From Betaproteobacteria bacterium (lineage in GTDB: Bacteria; Pseudomonadota; Gammaproteobacteria; Burkholderiales; Rhodocyclaceae): a DNA stretch of 7,527 nt. A program made the translations under genes and the position numbers. Under the pieces are notes generated by a model, which searched no databases, was not told the DNA's origin, and worked only from the letters and a program-made list of their open reading frames with translations. The DNA is taken from assembly GCA_028868235.1 (NCBI GenBank), contig JAGWUW010000121.1:1-7527 (forward strand). The letters are read 5' to 3'. Shown here in pieces: positions 6,267-7,527 of the stretch (positions are counted from its first letter, which is position 1; each line of letters opens with the position of its first letter).

Positions 6267-7109
6267 TCACTCCGCCGGTGGCGGTTCGGCACCACCCGGT
6301 CGTTTGTAGCGGTTGTAGCCCCACAGGTACTGCGCGGGGCACTGGCGGATCAGGGTTTCGATCTCGTGATTGATCTGTTGCGCCCGCTCAACGGTCGCCC
6401 CGGACAAGGGGGTGGTCGGTGGTAAGAAATGGATGCGAAAACCGCGTCCACTTGGCAGGCGCTCCCCCCAGGTCAGCAGGGAAACCGCATTGGTCTCGGT
6501 CAGCCGTGCCGCCAGCGTCATGGTATAAGCGTAGCGGCCAAAAAATTTCAGCCAGACGCCCTCGCCGGTCTTCGGCGCCTGGTCCGGCAACATACCCACC
6601 ATCTCGCCCTTCTTTAGTGCCTTGATCAGCGCTCGCACACCGGACAGGTCGGCCGGCGCCAAGTGCAGGTGTTCACGCTTGCGCCCCTTCAGGATCAACT
6701 CGTTCGCAGCAGCCGACTTGGGTTCACGGTATAACACCGTGATGTCGCCGAAAAATGAAAGATACTGGGCGGTAATCTCGAAACAACCGAGGTGCGGCGT
6801 CAGGAAGACAATGCCCTTGCCGGCGGTACGCGCCGCTTCGACATGCTCCCAACCGACGACTTCGGCAACCAGCGGCACCGCCTCTTCCAGCGGTCGCATC
6901 CAGATACGCGCCAGTTCGACCATCTGCTTGCCGGTTTCCCCAGCGACGGCAGCACGGATGGCGGGATCGATACCGGCCTGCGCCATGTTTTCCTGGACAT
7001 GGCGACGATAGGTCGGCGACAGCCAGTAGATCAGCCGGCCGAGTATCCCACCAAGGGCATGCAACACGCACAACGGGAGCAGGGAAAGAAGGCGAAAGAG
7101 AAAAACCAT
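6267..7109 (-). CDS. LpxL/HtrB-family lysophospholipid (lipid A) acyltransferase, first copy
   Basis: A 280-residue paralogue of the following gene, also an inner-membrane late acyltransferase. It has an N-terminal hydrophobic anchor (about 1-30, FLFRLLSLLPL) and the catalytic motif in the HX4E form: H106 and E111 in FLTPHLGCFEITAQY. The remaining family blocks are GVRALIKALKKGEMVGMLPDQAPKTGEGVWLKFFG (about 157-191) and PAQYLWGYNRYKRP near the C-terminus (258-271), followed by a short Pro/Glu-rich tail. A TTG at 7157 would add 16 residues, but it lies upstream of the predicted transcription start, so the ATG at 7109 is preferred even though only a weak AGGG precedes it. It is the first gene of the minus-strand operon and probably acts with the second copy on the two secondary acylation steps of lipid A. 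Confidence 0.92.
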   Translation of the reverse strand: MVFLFRLLSLLPLCVLHALGGILGRLIYWLSPTYRRHVQENMAQAGIDPAIRAAVAGETGKQMVELARIWMRPLEEAVPLVAEVVGWEHVEAARTAGKGIVFLTPHLGCFEITAQYLSFFGDITVLYREPKSAAANELILKGRKREHLHLAPADLSGVRALIKALKKGEMVGMLPDQAPKTGEGVWLKFFGRYAYTMTLAARLTETNAVSLLTWGERLPSGRGFRIHFLPPTTPLSGATVERAQQINHEIETLIRQCPAQYLWGYNRYKRPGGAEPPPAE

Positions 7110-7117
7110 GAAGCCCT

Positions 7118-7133
7118 GGGGGTTGAATCCCCC
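7118..7133 (-). promoter_or_regulatory. Small GC hairpin in the acyltransferase leader
   Basis: GGGGG (7118-7122) and CCCCC (7129-7133) can form a 5-bp GC stem with a 6-base loop, ending 8 bases before the ATG at 7109. In the minus-strand transcript it occupies roughly half of the short leader, in the place where a ribosome binding site would be expected. It may dampen translation, or be incidental. Confidence 0.35.
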
Positions 7134-7148
7134 TGAGAAAAGGTTAAC

Positions 7149-7177
7149 ATTATCCAATCGCCGAGTTAAACAGACAA
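7149..7177 (-). promoter_or_regulatory. Sigma70-type promoter of the acyltransferase-dapF-xerC operon
   Basis: On the minus strand, TTGTCT (7177-7172, 4 of 6 consensus matches) and GATAAT (7154-7149, 5 of 6) are separated by 17 bases. The predicted start is near 7142, giving a leader of about 33 bases before the ATG at 7109. The position rules out the alternative TTG start at 7157. It lies in the region shared with the divergent metK gene. Confidence 0.68.
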
Positions 7178-7216
7178 CTTGCGGGGCGATTCACAAATTC
7201 TGCTAAAGCGTCACCC

Positions 7217-7263
7217 GCTCGTGGTCCAAAGCTGGTAGCGCCGGATCAAAGGACCACTGGAGC
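7217..7263 (+). promoter_or_regulatory. Structured metK leader: hairpin covering the Shine-Dalgarno sequence
   Basis: The plus strand can form a long stem: 7217-7227 pairs with 7251-7263 in 11 Watson-Crick pairs interrupted by a single 2-base bulge (7258-7259). The 23-base apical loop is framed by AAA on each side (7228-7230 and 7248-7250) and can form an inner 4-bp stem (7232-7235 with 7241-7244, one G-U pair). The metK Shine-Dalgarno GGAG (7259-7262) is largely inside the 3' arm, so the folded form should block ribosome entry. This layout is that of a translational riboswitch, RNA thermometer or protein-bound leader; as DNA, the 7-bp core palindrome could instead be an operator. I cannot match it to a known SAM or SAH riboswitch from sequence alone. 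Confidence 0.5.
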
Positions 7264-7268
7264 ATTCA

Positions 7269-7527
7269 ATGAGCGATTATCTCTTCACCTCGGAATCTGT
7301 CGGCGAAGGTCACCCCGACAAGGTTGCCGACCAGATTTCCGACGCCATCCTCGACGCCATCCTGGCCCAGGACAAGCATTCCCGCGTTGCCGCCGAAACC
7401 CTCTGCAACACCGGCCTGGTCGTCCTGGCCGGTGAAATCACCACCTCAGCCAACGTCGACTACATCCAGGTCGCCCGCGACACCATCAAGCGCATCGGTT
7501 ACGACAACACCGAATACGGCATCGACT
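7269..7527 (+). CDS. metK: S-adenosylmethionine synthetase MetK, N-terminal part (3' end outside window)
   Basis: The first 86 codons of methionine adenosyltransferase, which makes S-adenosylmethionine from methionine and ATP; the rest lies beyond the right edge. The diagnostic start is present: [20 protein letters not shown] (residues 5-24), whose His15 and Asp17 belong to the ATP/phosphate site, followed by [11 protein letters not shown] and a segment around 41-57 ([17 protein letters not shown]) that corresponds to the conserved VACET...G.....GE block. The ATG at 7269 has GGAG six bases upstream. It is divergent from the lipid A acyltransferase operon and is preceded by the hairpin at 7217-7263, which may control its translation. 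Confidence 0.97.
   Translation, partial: MSDYLFTSESVGEGHPDKVADQISDAILDAILAQDKHSRVAAETLCNTGLVVLAGEITTSANVDYIQVARDTIKRIGYDNTEYGID

Noticed and set aside
7180..7268. A known SAH or SAM riboswitch upstream of metK
   Set aside because: The conserved SAH riboswitch core and the SAM/SAH pseudoknot are not visible. Only a hairpin over the ribosome binding site can be supported, so it is reported as an unclassified leader.

Overview
The window reads as a chromosomal housekeeping segment of a GC-rich betaproteobacterium, most likely a member of the Rhodocyclales (Dechloromonas/Azonexus/Azospira type). The grounds are the gene order (metK divergent from two LpxL-type acyltransferases, then dapF, a DUF484 gene and xerC), the protein sequences and the GC-rich third codon positions. 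This is judged by recognition only. I see no mobile element, CRISPR array, tRNA or rRNA, and no stretch longer than 300 bases lacks a gene.

Left part (1-1351, all minus strand). The 5' portion of rlmI (23S rRNA m5C methyltransferase) runs off the left edge. Upstream of it is a self-contained unit for a 50-residue, strongly basic protein that I do not recognise. It has a near-consensus sigma70 promoter (751-779), an AAGGAG ribosome binding site and an intrinsic terminator (397-436), and the terminator ends only about 15 bases before the rlmI start codon. Next is an isochorismatase-fold cysteine hydrolase.

Middle (1352-2416). The hydrolase is divergent from a GlxA/FtrA-like AraC-family regulator (DJ-1/PfpI domain plus C-terminal helix-turn-helix) on the plus strand. 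The 117-base gap between them carries a perfect 9-bp inverted repeat, GTGGCCTGA/TCAGGCCAC, plus a third partial copy, which makes it a good operator candidate.

Right part (2421-7109, all minus strand). In transcription order this is a long compact operon: acyltransferase 1, acyltransferase 2, a GNAT acetyltransferase, dapF, DUF484 and xerC. Junctions are 4-base ATGA or GTGA overlaps or a 3-base gap, except before dapF, where a 60-base gap holds an extended -10 promoter. The operon links lipid A acylation, meso-diaminopimelate supply for peptidoglycan and lysine, and chromosome dimer resolution. It has a good promoter at 7149-7177. xerC meets the regulator gene tail to tail with 4 bases between stop codons.

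Right edge (7110-7527). The beginning of metK (S-adenosylmethionine synthetase, plus strand) is cut by the window end. Its leader contains a long hairpin (7217-7263), an 11-bp stem with one 2-base bulge, whose 3' arm covers most of the metK Shine-Dalgarno sequence. This is the best candidate here for an undescribed cis-regulatory RNA.
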